A stretch of DNA of 64,000 nucleotides from DASSUW01 sp963730535 (lineage in GTDB: Bacteria > Actinomycetota > Thermoleophilia > Solirubrobacterales > Solirubrobacteraceae): contig CAVSRU010000014.1 of the NCBI GenBank assembly GCA_963730535.1, forward strand, positions 186,001 to 250,000, written 5' to 3'. The position numbers were made by a program, and so were the translations under genes. This document shows, one piece after another, positions 15,540 through 25,222 of the stretch. A model generated the notes under the pieces. That model worked only from the letters and a program-made list of their open reading frames with translations. It had not been told where the DNA came from and made no database searches. How positions within the stretch are numbered: position 1 is the stretch's first letter; each line of letters opens with the position of its first letter.

Positions 15540-16028
15540 GTGTTCTCCTTCCCGAACCCGGTCAACGAGAAGGCTGCGCGCGTAGTCGCCGGTGTGGTGG
15601 CGCTCACGGCCATCGTAACGCTGGCCACTTCGGCCTACTGGCTGCTGCTCCCGCTCGCCTACGGCTTCTGGGCCCGCGTGCTGACCGGCCCGACGCTGAG
15701 CCCGCTCGGCCGCTTCGCCACCCGCGTGGCCGCCCCGCACCTCGGCGAGCCGCGCTACGTCCCCGGGCCGCCGAAGCGCTTCGCGCAGGGCATGGGAGCC
15801 GCGATGACGACCACCGCGGCGGTCCTCGCGCTCGGCTTCGGCGCGGGGACGGCCGCCGACGCGCTGCTGCTCCTCCTCGTCACCGCCGCGACGCTCGAGT
15901 CCGTGTTCGCCTTCTGCCTCGGGTGCCAGGTGTTCGGGCTGCTCATGCGAGCGGGGCTCGTGCCGGAGAGCGTCTGCGCGGAGTGCGCGGACATCGGGCG
16001 CCGGCGAACGTCAACGGCGGCTGGGTAG
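15540..16028 (+). CDS. DUF4395 membrane protein
   Basis: A 162-residue membrane protein starting FSFPNPVNEKAARVVAG, the usual opening of DUF4395 proteins, with three to four hydrophobic helices (about residues 15-40, 75-100 and 100-125) and a CLGCQVF motif. The function of the family is unknown; members are often near thiosulfate sulfurtransferase or thioredoxin-like genes. The last eight codons (RTSTAAG region) and its TAG stop are supplied by the outer arm of a repeated intergenic element, so the natural C-terminus was probably altered. Only 33 bp separate it from divergent smpB. Confidence 0.72.
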   Translation: MFSFPNPVNEKAARVVAGVVALTAIVTLATSAYWLLLPLAYGFWARVLTGPTLSPLGRFATRVAAPHLGEPRYVPGPPKRFAQGMGAAMTTTAAVLALGFGAGTAADALLLLLVTAATLESVFAFCLGCQVFGLLMRAGLVPESVCAECADIGRRRTSTAAG

Positions 16029-16134
16029 GGAAGGCACGATTGCGGCGGGTGCTCACTTGACGTCGATTATCGCCGTCAAGTCAGCACGCGCCATTCGAAC
16101 CCGCATTCTTTCAATGCCGCCGTTGACGTTCGCC
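16003..16134. repeat. Nested-palindrome repeat element, copy A
   Basis: 132 bp bounded by a perfect 19-bp inverted repeat: GGCGAACGTCAACGGCGGC on the left and its complement on the right. The left arm continues TGGGTAGGGAAGG, the right arm is preceded by the other variant block TTTCAAT. The centre holds an unrelated palindrome, GTGCTCACTTGACG / CGTCAAGTCAGCAC. It overlaps the end of the DUF4395 gene and stops 5 bp from the rnr stop codon. Related copies are at 26.1, 35.0 and 40.5 kb. Confidence 0.75.
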
Positions 16135-16139
16135 CGCGC

Positions 16140-17927
16140 CTAGACCGGCGCAAGATCCACACGCCCCCGCGGGGCGTCGACGCGCTCCACGCGCACCTGC
16201 ACCGGGTCGCCGAGCCGGATCGCGCGACCGCTCTCGGCGCCGACCAGCATCGTCTCGAGCTCGTTGAGCTCCCACCAGTCGCCGCGCAGGCGCCGCACCG
16301 GGAGCATCCCCTCGTGGCCGTCGCCGAACGCGACGAAGGCTCCGGCGTTGATGACGCCCGTGACCTCGCCTTCGAACACCGTCTCCCAGCCGCCCTCGAA
16401 CAGCTCTGCCTCGAGCAGGAAGCAGCGTGCCACGGCGTCGGCGTCGCGCTCGATCCTCATGGCGTCGCGCTCGCGGTCCGAGCACCACTCGGCGGCGGCC
16501 TCCAGCTGTGAGGCGGGCGGCTGGTCCTCTCCCGCGCCGATCGCGTTGAGCAGCGAGCGGTGGCAGACGAGGTCCGGGTAGCGCCGGATGGGCGACGTGA
16601 AGTGGCAGTAGCGGTGCGACCGCAGCCCGGCGTGGCCGAGGTTGCGCGGTGAGTAGCGGGCCTGCTTGAGCGACCGCAGCACGAGCGACGTGAACGCGGT
16701 CCGGCCCCGGCCGTCGCGCCGGCGCACCTCCGCGGAGACGAGGCGAGCGATCTCGGCCACGGCGTCGCCCGCCTGCTGCGGGGTCATCACCGCCGTCAGC
16801 GGCGGGGTCGGCACGTCGAGCGAAGCGAGCTGCTCGGCCAGGTGCTGCACCCGCGCCGGCTCGGGCTGCTCGTGCACCCGGTAGAGCGCCGGGAGCTTGC
16901 GAGTCTCGAGCAGCGTCGCGACGGCCTCGTTGGCCGCGATCATCAGGTGCTCGACCACGCGGTGGGACTCCGTCTGCTCGCTCGGCACCAGCGCCGTCAC
17001 GTGACCCTCGCCGGAGAACGCGAACTCCGGCTCCTCGGTGTCGACCTCGAGCGCCCCCTTCGCCTCGCGCTCCTGCTGGAGCGCCGTCGCGGCCTGCCGG
17101 GCCGCGGCGAGCGGCGCCGCCCACGGCTCCTCGGCCTGCATCCGGCCCGCGAAGATCTCGTCGACCTCCGGATAGGTCAGCCGCCGGTCCGAGCGGATCA
17201 CGGAGCGGTGGAAGGCGGTCCGCCGCGGCTTGGCTCCGACGAGGTCGAGCTCGACCGTGACGGCCAGCCGATCCTGGTTCGGCACGAGCGAGCAGGCCTG
17301 GTTGGAGAGCGCCTCCGGGAGCATCGGCTCGACCAGCCCGGGCACGTAGACCGAGGTGGCGCGCTTGAACGCCTCGCGGTCGACGTGCGAGCCCGGCTTC
17401 ACGTGCGCGGCGACGTCGGCGATGTGGACCCACACGCGTACGGCGCCGTCCTCGAGCAGCTCGGCCGAGATGGCGTCGTCGAAGTCGCGCGCGCTCGGAG
17501 GGTCGATCGTGAAGGTGGGCAGCGCGCGCAGGTCGACCCGCGGCACCTCCGGCACGCGGCCGGCCGCCTCGCGCGCCTCGCGCTCGGCGAGCGGGTCGAA
17601 GCGCCGGCGCAGGCCGCGGTCGAGCAGCAATGCCTCGAGCACGTCGCGCGCCACGTCGGGCTGCCCGATCCGCCGCAGCACCCGCCCGTGGCCGGCTCCG
17701 CGGCCCGTGGGGGCCACCAGGACAAGCTCGCCGGGCTTCGCCGCGCCCTTGTCGACGTTCATGCGCGGGCCGCGGGTGAAGAAGGGCGTCGCCGTCCAGA
17801 AGCGCCCGCGCTTCTCGAGCAGCGCGACGACCGGCCCCGGCCGCGCGCGGTCGGCGAGGCGCTCGCGACCGCCGGCCGCGCGCCCGCGGTCCCCCTGGCG
17901 GTCAGCCCGCGCGGGCCGCTGCTTCAC
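16140..17927 (-). CDS. rnr: Ribonuclease R-like 3'-5' exoribonuclease (RNB domain)
   Basis: A 595-residue RNase II/R-family enzyme that degrades structured RNA and assists tmRNA-linked mRNA decay. A cold-shock/OB segment (about residues 30-90) precedes the RNB catalytic domain: the magnesium site reads TIDPPSARDFDDAISAE (about residues 139-155), and HRYCHFTSPIRRYPDLVCHRSL (about 435-456) is the conserved RNB C-terminal block. A final S1 domain (VFEGEVTGVINAGAFVAFGDGHEGMLPV) ends the protein. It lacks the N-terminal helix-turn-helix of E. coli RNase R. Its ATG overlaps the protease stop by 4 bp, so it is last in the ftsE-ftsX-ctpA-rnr operon. Confidence 0.88.
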   Translation of the reverse strand: MKQRPARADRQGDRGRAAGGRERLADRARPGPVVALLEKRGRFWTATPFFTRGPRMNVDKGAAKPGELVLVAPTGRGAGHGRVLRRIGQPDVARDVLEALLLDRGLRRRFDPLAEREAREAAGRVPEVPRVDLRALPTFTIDPPSARDFDDAISAELLEDGAVRVWVHIADVAAHVKPGSHVDREAFKRATSVYVPGLVEPMLPEALSNQACSLVPNQDRLAVTVELDLVGAKPRRTAFHRSVIRSDRRLTYPEVDEIFAGRMQAEEPWAAPLAAARQAATALQQEREAKGALEVDTEEPEFAFSGEGHVTALVPSEQTESHRVVEHLMIAANEAVATLLETRKLPALYRVHEQPEPARVQHLAEQLASLDVPTPPLTAVMTPQQAGDAVAEIARLVSAEVRRRDGRGRTAFTSLVLRSLKQARYSPRNLGHAGLRSHRYCHFTSPIRRYPDLVCHRSLLNAIGAGEDQPPASQLEAAAEWCSDRERDAMRIERDADAVARCFLLEAELFEGGWETVFEGEVTGVINAGAFVAFGDGHEGMLPVRRLRGDWWELNELETMLVGAESGRAIRLGDPVQVRVERVDAPRGRVDLAPV

Positions 17928-19105
17928 GTCACCTCACGGACCGCCACGGCCAGCGCCTCGTCACGCGGTGTCTTCTGGTCGTCCTCCGCCCGCACGTCGG
18001 GCTCCAGGCCGGCGCCGCGCGTCGTCCCGCCGCCGCCCAGATTGCGGCCGCTGGGCAGGAAGTACTCGCCGACCGTGATGTCGAGCGCCCCGCCGTTGCG
18101 CAGCGGCTCGATCTCCTGGAAGACGCCCTTGCCGAACGTTCGCGTGCCGACGACCTGCGCCCGCTCGCGGTCCTGGAGCGCGCCCGCCACGATCTCGGAC
18201 GCCGACGCGCTGCGGTCGTTGACCAGCACGACCACCGGGACGTCGGGGTCGATCGCCCCGCCCGTCGCCTCGTAGACGCGCTCGGGCCGCGATCGACCGC
18301 GCGTCGAGACGATCTTGCCGTCGGGGATGAAGACCGACGCCACGGCCACCGCCTCGTTGAGCAAACCGCCGCCGTTGTCGCGCAAGTCGAGCACGACCCC
18401 GTCGGCACCCTTACCAAGGAGCCGCTTGACCGCGCCCGAGACCTCGTCCCCGGCGCCCGACGTGAAGCCCGCGAGCCGCACGTGGGCGACGCCCTTCACC
18501 ATCTCTCCCTCGACGACCGGGATCTCCACCTCGGCTCGCTTGAGCTTCAGCTCCCGGGGGCGGCCCTTCGAGCGCACGGTCAGCCGCACCTCGCTGCCCG
18601 CCGGCCCCTTGATGCGGGTGGTCGACTCCTCCGAGCTGGCGCCGGCGATCGAGCGGCCGTTGACGTGGGTGATCACGTCACCCGGGTGCAAGCCGCCGCG
18701 CTCGGCCGGCGAGCCGTCGTAGACCGTCAGCACGCGCAGGCCGCGAGGCACCTCCTCGACGGTCATCCCGACGCCCTCGAAGCGGCCTTCGGTCGCCTCC
18801 TGGAAGTCGTCGAAGTCGCGCGGCGCGAAGTAGTGCGAGAAGCGGTCCTCGAGCGAGCCGACGGCCTCCTCGAGCGAGGTGTTCAGGAGCTTCTCCCGGT
18901 CGACCTTGCGGTAGTAATCCCGCGCCAGGGTGTCGATCGCCTCCTCGTAGACGCGGCCCTGCGTGTCGGCGACCAGCGTGTCGCGCACCGGCCCGGGCAG
19001 CACCTCGGGATGGCCGCCCAGCCAGATCCCGCCGACGAGCAGGAGCGGGAGCAGCACGATGAGGACGGGCAGGAGCGGCCTGCGGCGACGGCGCACCTCC
19101 ATCAC
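17924..19105 (-). CDS. ctpA: S41 carboxy-terminal processing protease (CtpA/Tsp-like)
   Basis: A 393-residue membrane-anchored serine protease facing the cell-wall side. One N-terminal transmembrane helix (about residues 9-29) is followed by a helical segment, a PDZ domain (GVGMTVEEVPRGLRVLTVYDGSPAERGGLHPGDVI, about 110-145) and the S41 core. The Ser-Lys dyad is seen in VNDRSASASEIVAGAL (Ser) and GTRTFGKGVFQ (Lys). It lies between ftsX and rnr with 5-bp and overlapping spacing. CtpA-type proteases next to ftsEX are common in Gram-positive lineages and process wall or division proteins; that link is inferred. Confidence 0.9.
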   Translation of the reverse strand: MMEVRRRRRPLLPVLIVLLPLLLVGGIWLGGHPEVLPGPVRDTLVADTQGRVYEEAIDTLARDYYRKVDREKLLNTSLEEAVGSLEDRFSHYFAPRDFDDFQEATEGRFEGVGMTVEEVPRGLRVLTVYDGSPAERGGLHPGDVITHVNGRSIAGASSEESTTRIKGPAGSEVRLTVRSKGRPRELKLKRAEVEIPVVEGEMVKGVAHVRLAGFTSGAGDEVSGAVKRLLGKGADGVVLDLRDNGGGLLNEAVAVASVFIPDGKIVSTRGRSRPERVYEATGGAIDPDVPVVVLVNDRSASASEIVAGALQDRERAQVVGTRTFGKGVFQEIEPLRNGGALDITVGEYFLPSGRNLGGGGTTRGAGLEPDVRAEDDQKTPRDEALAVAVREVT

Positions 19106-19110
19106 GGTAC

Positions 19111-20003
19111 TTACACGCGGAGGAAGCGCCGCAGCGAGAGGCCGGAGCCGGCTGCGGAGACCGCCACGGAGGCGCCCAGGAGCAGCGCCACGAGCAGCGG
19201 GAAGTTCATCGTCTCGGGTGCCGCGATCAGCTCGAACTCCTGCGCCAGCGGGTCGACGACCGCGAGCTTGACGACCGCCAGCAGGAGCACGGCCACGATG
19301 CCGCCGAGGGCGCCCACCAGCACGCCCTCGATCACGAACGGCCAGCGGATGAACCAGTCGGTCGCGCCCACCAGCTTCATGACCTCGACCTCGCGCCGCC
19401 GCGCGTAGAGCGACAGCCGGATGGTGTTGGCGATCAGCAGCACCGACGCGATCATGAGCAGGGCGGCGAGCAGCGCCATCGTGAGCTTCACGACGCGGGT
19501 GACGGAGAGGATCTTGTTGGTGTCCTCCTCGCGGTTGCGCACGTCGTCGATCGCCTCGTCCACCGGCGTGCGGCCGCCCGCCGGGGAGACCGGCGCGAGC
19601 GCGTCGCGCAGCTTGGCGATGTTGTCCGGCCGGTCGGGCGTGACCCGGAAGGTGTCCGGGAGCGGGTTGGCACCCAGGAGGTCGTAGGCCTCCGGGTTGC
19701 GCTTGCGCTCGGCGCGGTAGGCCTGCTCCTTGGAGAGGTACACGACCCGGCCGACGTACGGCACCTGGGTCTCGAGCAGGTTGCGTACGCGGGCGACGTC
19801 GCGGTCGTCGGCGCTCGTCTTGAGGTAGACGTCCGCGATCACGCGGCCCCGGACCTCGTTCGCCGCCCCGGTCGTGGCCTGCACGACCGGGATGAAGACG
19901 CCAAGGATCAGGACCGTGACGAGCACGGTGGCCATGGCCGCGAACGAGGGAACCGCGTTGCGGCGGAGCGCGCGCAGCGCCTCGCGCAGGAAGAAGCCGA
20001 GCT

Positions 20004-20007
<4 letters not shown>
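19111..20007 (-). CDS. ftsX: Cell division protein FtsX
   Basis: A 298-residue permease subunit of FtsEX, which activates peptidoglycan hydrolases at the septum. Topology fits FtsX: cytoplasmic N-terminus FFLREALRALRRNAVPSFAA, transmembrane helix 1 (about 20-45), an extracytoplasmic domain of about 130 residues, then three helices, with YARRREVEVMKLVGATDWFIRWPFVIEG between helices 2 and 3. The gene overlaps ftsE by 4 bp. Confidence 0.93.
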
Positions 20008-20801
<794 letters not shown>

Positions 20802-20864
20802 CGGCTGAACAGGGTATTTCGCCCGCCTGCGGCACGCCCCTCCCTGACAGTTACATTGCAAGGG

Positions 20865-22118
20865 ATGGCCCGCATCGAGACCTCCACGATCCCCTCCGGA
20901 CTCCCGATCCACCGCATCGAGCTGCCCGGCACGCGGGCGACCACCGTGCTCGTCGCGTTCGACGCCGGCGCTCGGACCGAGCGGCGCGAGGAGAACGGCA
21001 TGGCCCACTTCCTCGAGCACCTCGTGTTCAAGGGCGGCGAGAAGTACGACCACTACCGCAAGGTCAACGAGACGGCGGAGCGGATGGGCGCCGTGCTCAA
21101 CGCCTACACGTCGCACGACCTCGTCGCCTTCCACATCACCTGCCGCGCCGAGGTGGTGGACGAGGCCATCGACCTGCTGACCGACTTCGTGGGCCGCCCG
21201 AAGATCGACGCCGACGAGCTGGACCGCGAGCGCGGCGTGATCATCCAGGAGATCGCGCGATCGGACGACCAGCCGTCGGTCGTCGCCGAGAAGCTGATCG
21301 ACCGCGCGGCGTTCGGCGACCATCCGCTCGGGCGCCCCGTCCTCGGCCCTGCCGAGCACCTGCGCACGTTCACCCGCGACGACATCCTCACCTTCCGCGG
21401 ACGCCAGTGGGCGGGCTCCCGCGGCGGCGCGTTCCTGGTCGGCAACCTCGAGCACCTGCCGGACGACAACGACCTGGCCGAGGCGTTCGGGCGCTTTCCC
21501 TCGATCTCGGCCGACGGCGGTAGCGAGCCGGCGCCGCCGTTCTCCCCGCAGACGCTGGTCGAGCACCGGGGCTCCAACCAGTCCCATCTCCGGATGTCCT
21601 ACCGGCCCGCGATCGATCCCCGCGACCCGGCCGACCGCGCGGCGCTGGGCGTCTACTCGACGCTGCTCGGCGGGTCGATGGGCTCGCGGCTGTTCGACGA
21701 GATCCGCGAGCAGCGGGGGCTCGCCTACTCCGTCTACGCGGTCGACCACGCCTTCGCCGACGTCCCGATCCTCCAGCTGTCCGCAGGCCTGGACTCGAGC
21801 AAGTGCGTCGAGGCGTTCACGCGCATGGGCGAGATCGTGGACGAGCTGCGCGCCGACGGGCCCAACGAGGAGGAGTTCGAGCGCGCCCGGGCCTACGCCG
21901 CCGGCCGCCGCGTGCTGGCCTTCGAGAACACCAACGCCGTGGCCCGCTACGCGGCCTCCCAGTCGGTCGTCTTCGGCGGCGACATCGACCCCGACGACGC
22001 GATCGAGGCGCTGGACCGGACCACCTTCGACCAGGTGGCTCAGGTGGCCCGGGGTATCTCGAACGAATCCTCCGTCGCGGTCGTCGGCCCGCACGAGTTG
22101 GAGGAATTCACGAGCTAG
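20865..22118 (+). CDS. M16 zinc metallopeptidase (pitrilysin/processing-peptidase family)
   Basis: A 417-residue M16B-type peptidase. The inverted zinc motif HFLEH sits in NGMAHFLEHLVFKGG (about residues 45-59), with the distal Glu in ERGVIIQEIARSDDQP about 77 residues later. The C-terminal M16 domain carries the R/Y substrate pair in SRLFDEIREQRGLAYSVYA. Such proteins act as cytoplasmic oligopeptidases or in maturation of peptide products; no RiPP precursor is next to it. ATG 20865 follows AAGGG. It shares a 63-bp divergent promoter region with ftsE. Confidence 0.88.
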   Translation: MARIETSTIPSGLPIHRIELPGTRATTVLVAFDAGARTERREENGMAHFLEHLVFKGGEKYDHYRKVNETAERMGAVLNAYTSHDLVAFHITCRAEVVDEAIDLLTDFVGRPKIDADELDRERGVIIQEIARSDDQPSVVAEKLIDRAAFGDHPLGRPVLGPAEHLRTFTRDDILTFRGRQWAGSRGGAFLVGNLEHLPDDNDLAEAFGRFPSISADGGSEPAPPFSPQTLVEHRGSNQSHLRMSYRPAIDPRDPADRAALGVYSTLLGGSMGSRLFDEIREQRGLAYSVYAVDHAFADVPILQLSAGLDSSKCVEAFTRMGEIVDELRADGPNEEEFERARAYAAGRRVLAFENTNAVARYAASQSVVFGGDIDPDDAIEALDRTTFDQVAQVARGISNESSVAVVGPHELEEFTS

Positions 22119-22123
22119 CGGCG

Positions 22124-22145
22124 CAACCCTTGGTAGTCAGGGTTG
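22124..22145 (+). terminator. Hairpin terminator after M16 peptidase
   Basis: CAACCCT (22124-22130) pairs with AGGGTTG (22139-22145), an 8-base loop between, followed by TTTAC. It lies 6 bp after the M16 stop codon. Confidence 0.5.
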
Positions 22146-22162
22146 TTTACCTGTGTCGGGCC

Positions 22163-23851
22163 ATGCACCGGATTGCCGCCATCCTCGCCGCGCTCGCGGC
22201 CATCCTCTGCGCTGCCACGCCGGCGGTGGCGCAGGAGCGCGACAAGCCGCGCAAGAAGAAGCCGCCGCCCCCGCCCGTGCACGTCCAGCTGCTCGGGATC
22301 AACGACTTCCACGGCCACCTCGAGTCGACGACGCCGGGGACGATCATGCGCCGGCCGGACGAGCGCTTCCCGGCCGGCGGGGCGGAGTACCTCGCGACGC
22401 ACATCCGGTCCCTTCGCGCGCGGGCGCGCCATACGTTCGTGGTCGCCGCCGGCGACCTCGTGGGCGGCAGCCCGCTCCTCTCCTCGCTCTTCCACGACGA
22501 GCCCACGATCGAGGCGATGAACATGATCGGGCTCGACGTCACGTCGGTCGGCAACCACGAGTTCGACGAGGGGCCGGCTGAGCTGCGCCGCCTCAAGCGC
22601 GGCGGCTGTCACCCGATCGACGGCTGCGCCGACGGCTCGCCGTACGAGGGCGCCAACTTCCCGTTCCTGGCCGCCAACGTCGTCAACCGGAGCACCGGCA
22701 AGCTGTTCTTCCCGCCGTTCGCGATCCGGCAGGTCGGGCCGGTCAAGATCGGCTTCATCGGGATGACGCTCGAGGGCACGCCGGACTACATCTCGCCGAC
22801 GTTCGCGCGCCGGCTGCGGTTCCTCGACGAGGCCGCCACCGCCAATCGCTACGCGCGGGTGCTCAAGCGTCGCGGCGTCAGGGCCATCGTCGTGCTGCTG
22901 CACGAGGGCGGCTTCACGCGCGAGGCCGGCGGCGTCAACGACTGCAACGGGCTCGGCGGGCCGCTGCGCAACATCGTGCAGCACACCACGCGCGACGTCG
23001 ATGTCTTCCTCACCGGCCACACCCACGCCGTCTACAACTGCGTGATGTGGGGCAAGCGGGTGACGAGCGCCTCGTCCTACGGCCGGCTCATCACGCGCTT
23101 CCAGCTCGAGCTCGACCGCCGCACCGGCGAGGTGCGGCGCACGCGGGCGCGCAACTGGCTCGTCGGCCACTGGGTGATGCGGGCGCCCGACATCTCGGAG
23201 ATGATCACCCGCTACCGGACGTTCGCCGCGCCGCTGGCGGACCGCCTGATCGGCCGGCTCGCCGACTCGGCGTCCCGCTACCGCGACCGCTCGGGCGAGA
23301 GCCGGATGGGCAACCTCGTCGCCGACGCGCAGGCGGCAGCGAGCGGCACCGACGCGGCGTTCATCCGGCCCGGCCAGGTCCGAGCCGGGCTCGCCGCCGG
23401 CGAGGTCAGCTACGCCCGCGCGTTCATGACGCAGCCGTTCGGCACGTCGCTGGTGTCGATGACGCTCACCGGCGCCCAGGTGGTCGACCTGCTCAAGGAG
23501 CAGTGGTGCGGGCGCCCCAAGACCGAGGTGCTCCACGCCTCGGCGAGCGTCAGCTACACATGGAGCGCCTCGACGGCCCGCTCGATCAAGAACACGCCGT
23601 GCGCGACGGCGCCGAACCCGGTCTTCGGCCTCGAGATCGACGGCGAGCCGGTCGACTTCACGCGCGAGTACCGGATCACCGTCAACTCGGGCATGGCTAG
23701 CCGCGAGGACCGGTACCCGACCCTCTCGCGGGGGACGAACCGCTGGGGAGGGCCCGAGGACACCGAGGCGCTCGAGCGGTATCTGGAGCCGTCGGTCGAC
23801 GGCGAGCCGCTGGCGCCGCCGGAGCGCGACCGGCTCGAGCGCTCGGCTTGA
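22163..23851 (+). CDS. Secreted 5'-nucleotidase / bifunctional metallophosphatase
   Basis: A 562-residue exported nucleotidase. Signal peptide MHRIAAILAALAAILCAATPAVAQ is cleaved at AQ-ER; a Lys/Pro-rich linker follows. The N-terminal calcineurin-like domain has all metal motifs: GINDFHGHLE, AAGDLVGG, VGNHEFDEG, LLHEGG and TGHTHAVYN. The C-terminal 5'-nucleotidase domain (from about residue 350) includes SRMGNLVADAQ and the substrate region VSYARAFMTQPFG. It would release phosphate from nucleotides outside the membrane. It is probably monocistronic, with a terminator hairpin just upstream. Confidence 0.9.
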   Translation: MHRIAAILAALAAILCAATPAVAQERDKPRKKKPPPPPVHVQLLGINDFHGHLESTTPGTIMRRPDERFPAGGAEYLATHIRSLRARARHTFVVAAGDLVGGSPLLSSLFHDEPTIEAMNMIGLDVTSVGNHEFDEGPAELRRLKRGGCHPIDGCADGSPYEGANFPFLAANVVNRSTGKLFFPPFAIRQVGPVKIGFIGMTLEGTPDYISPTFARRLRFLDEAATANRYARVLKRRGVRAIVVLLHEGGFTREAGGVNDCNGLGGPLRNIVQHTTRDVDVFLTGHTHAVYNCVMWGKRVTSASSYGRLITRFQLELDRRTGEVRRTRARNWLVGHWVMRAPDISEMITRYRTFAAPLADRLIGRLADSASRYRDRSGESRMGNLVADAQAAASGTDAAFIRPGQVRAGLAAGEVSYARAFMTQPFGTSLVSMTLTGAQVVDLLKEQWCGRPKTEVLHASASVSYTWSASTARSIKNTPCATAPNPVFGLEIDGEPVDFTREYRITVNSGMASREDRYPTLSRGTNRWGGPEDTEALERYLEPSVDGEPLAPPERDRLERSA

Positions 23852-23861
23852 CCGCGTCCCG

Positions 23862-24248
23862 GTGGGTTTGCCACGATCCGGGGTCGAGTGTCCCTGCCTG
23901 CAGCTCAACCACCGCGAGCTCGAGCGCTACGTCGAGCGGGTCACCGACCGCTGGCCGATCCAGCGAGCCCTGCTCGGCGGCGCGCGTGTCGCGGATCTGC
24001 GTGGCGCCGGGCCGCAGCGCGAGCGCGGCCCCGAGTTCGTGATCGTGCTCGTGTCGGAGTTCTTCGACGGCGTGCCGTGGCTCGAGCGCGTGTACGTGTG
24101 CGGGAGCCTGTGGGACGCCTACGAGATGGGCGCCACGGCCGACGTGCACTGCTACACGCCGGCCGAGTTCGAGCGCCGCCGGGAGCAGCTGCCGCTCGTC
24201 CGCGAGGCGGCCGAGCGCGGTCTCGAGCTGCTCCCCGAGCCCGCCTAG
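23862..24248 (+). CDS. Uncharacterised protein, possibly nucleotidyltransferase-like
   Basis: A 128-residue cytoplasmic protein starting GTG at 23862, 10 bp after the nucleotidase. The central strands GPEFVIVLVSEFF and WLERVYVCGSLWDAYEMG, and the ending DVHCYTPAEFERRREQLPLVREAAERGLELL, resemble the C-terminal half of minimal nucleotidyltransferases. The diagnostic GSxARG and DxD motifs are absent, so any catalytic role is doubtful. The 3' end overlaps convergent nadA by 4 bp. Function unassigned. Confidence 0.5.
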   Translation: MGLPRSGVECPCLQLNHRELERYVERVTDRWPIQRALLGGARVADLRGAGPQRERGPEFVIVLVSEFFDGVPWLERVYVCGSLWDAYEMGATADVHCYTPAEFERRREQLPLVREAAERGLELLPEPA

Positions 24249-25222
24249 CCGATGCTGACCATCCTTTCGATGGGCAGCCGGGCGCGGTCGGCGATCGCGT
24301 CGGCGACCTTGACCTCGGGCGCCATCTCGCGCAGCGCGTCGCGCAGCTTCGGCAGCGTGATCATCTTCATGTAGCGGCAGCTCGCGGCCTCGTTGGCGGC
24401 GACGAAGTCCACGTCGGGGCGCGCCATCTGGAGCGGATGCAGCATCCCGGTCTCTGTGGCCACGATGGCCGTGGTGCCGGCGGGCGCGGTCGCGGCGTAG
24501 CCGAGCATCCCGCCCGTGGAGAGCATGTGCACGCCCTCGGGGCTCACGTCGCCCGCAGCGACGTACTCCATCACGGCGGTCGAGCAGCCGCACTCAGGGT
24601 GGATGAGGAAGTCGGCGCCCGGGTGCGCCTCGCGCATGTCGGCGATGTCGGAGGGGCGGATGCCGGCGTGGACGTGGCACTCGCCGTCCCAGACGCGCAT
24701 CGGCTTCCCCGTCATCTTCTCGACGTAGGCGCCGAGGAACATGTCGGGCCCGAAGAGGATCTCGGTGTCCTCGCCGTGCTCGCGATAGATGTGCTCGACG
24801 ACCTTGACCGCGTTCGAGGACGTCACGCAGTAGTCGGTCTCCGCCTTGACCTCGGCGGTCGTGTTGACGTACATCACGGTGACGGCGCCGGGGTGGGCGG
24901 CCTTCCAGGCGCGAAGCTGCGGCGCGGTGATCGAGTCGGCGAGCGAGCAGCCGGCGTCCGGGTCGGGGAGCAGGACGATCTTCTCAGGCGACAGGATCGA
25001 CGCCGTCTCGGCCATGAAGTGCACGCCGCAGAAGGCGATCACGCCGGCATCGGTGGCCGCCGCCTGCTGCGAGAGGCCGAGCGAGTCGCCGACGAAGTCG
25101 GCCACGTCCTGGACCTCAGGGAGCTGGTAGTTGTGGGCGAGGATCACCGCCCCGCGCTCCTCTGCGAGCGCGCGCACCTCGGCCTGGAGGGCCGGGATGT
25201 TGTCGAGCGAGAGCAGGGTCAT
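24245..25222 (-). CDS. nadA: Quinolinate synthase NadA
   Basis: A 325-residue 4Fe-4S enzyme that condenses iminoaspartate with dihydroxyacetone phosphate to make quinolinate for NAD. Family motifs: ILAHNYQLPEVQDVADFVGDSLGLS, FCGVHFMAETASIL with the first cluster Cys nearby, MYVNTTAEVKAETDYCVTSSNA, HPECGCSTAVMEYVAAGD, and the YMKMITLPKLRDAL end. It overlaps nadC by 4 bp in a nadA-nadC operon; nadB is not in the window. Confidence 0.95.
   Translation of the reverse strand: MTLLSLDNIPALQAEVRALAEERGAVILAHNYQLPEVQDVADFVGDSLGLSQQAAATDAGVIAFCGVHFMAETASILSPEKIVLLPDPDAGCSLADSITAPQLRAWKAAHPGAVTVMYVNTTAEVKAETDYCVTSSNAVKVVEHIYREHGEDTEILFGPDMFLGAYVEKMTGKPMRVWDGECHVHAGIRPSDIADMREAHPGADFLIHPECGCSTAVMEYVAAGDVSPEGVHMLSTGGMLGYAATAPAGTTAIVATETGMLHPLQMARPDVDFVAANEAASCRYMKMITLPKLRDALREMAPEVKVADAIADRARLPIERMVSIG

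Noticed and set aside
16080..16105. T-arm-like GCGGGTTCGAAT string as a tRNA
   Set aside because: No acceptor, D or anticodon arms around it; it lies inside repeat element A.
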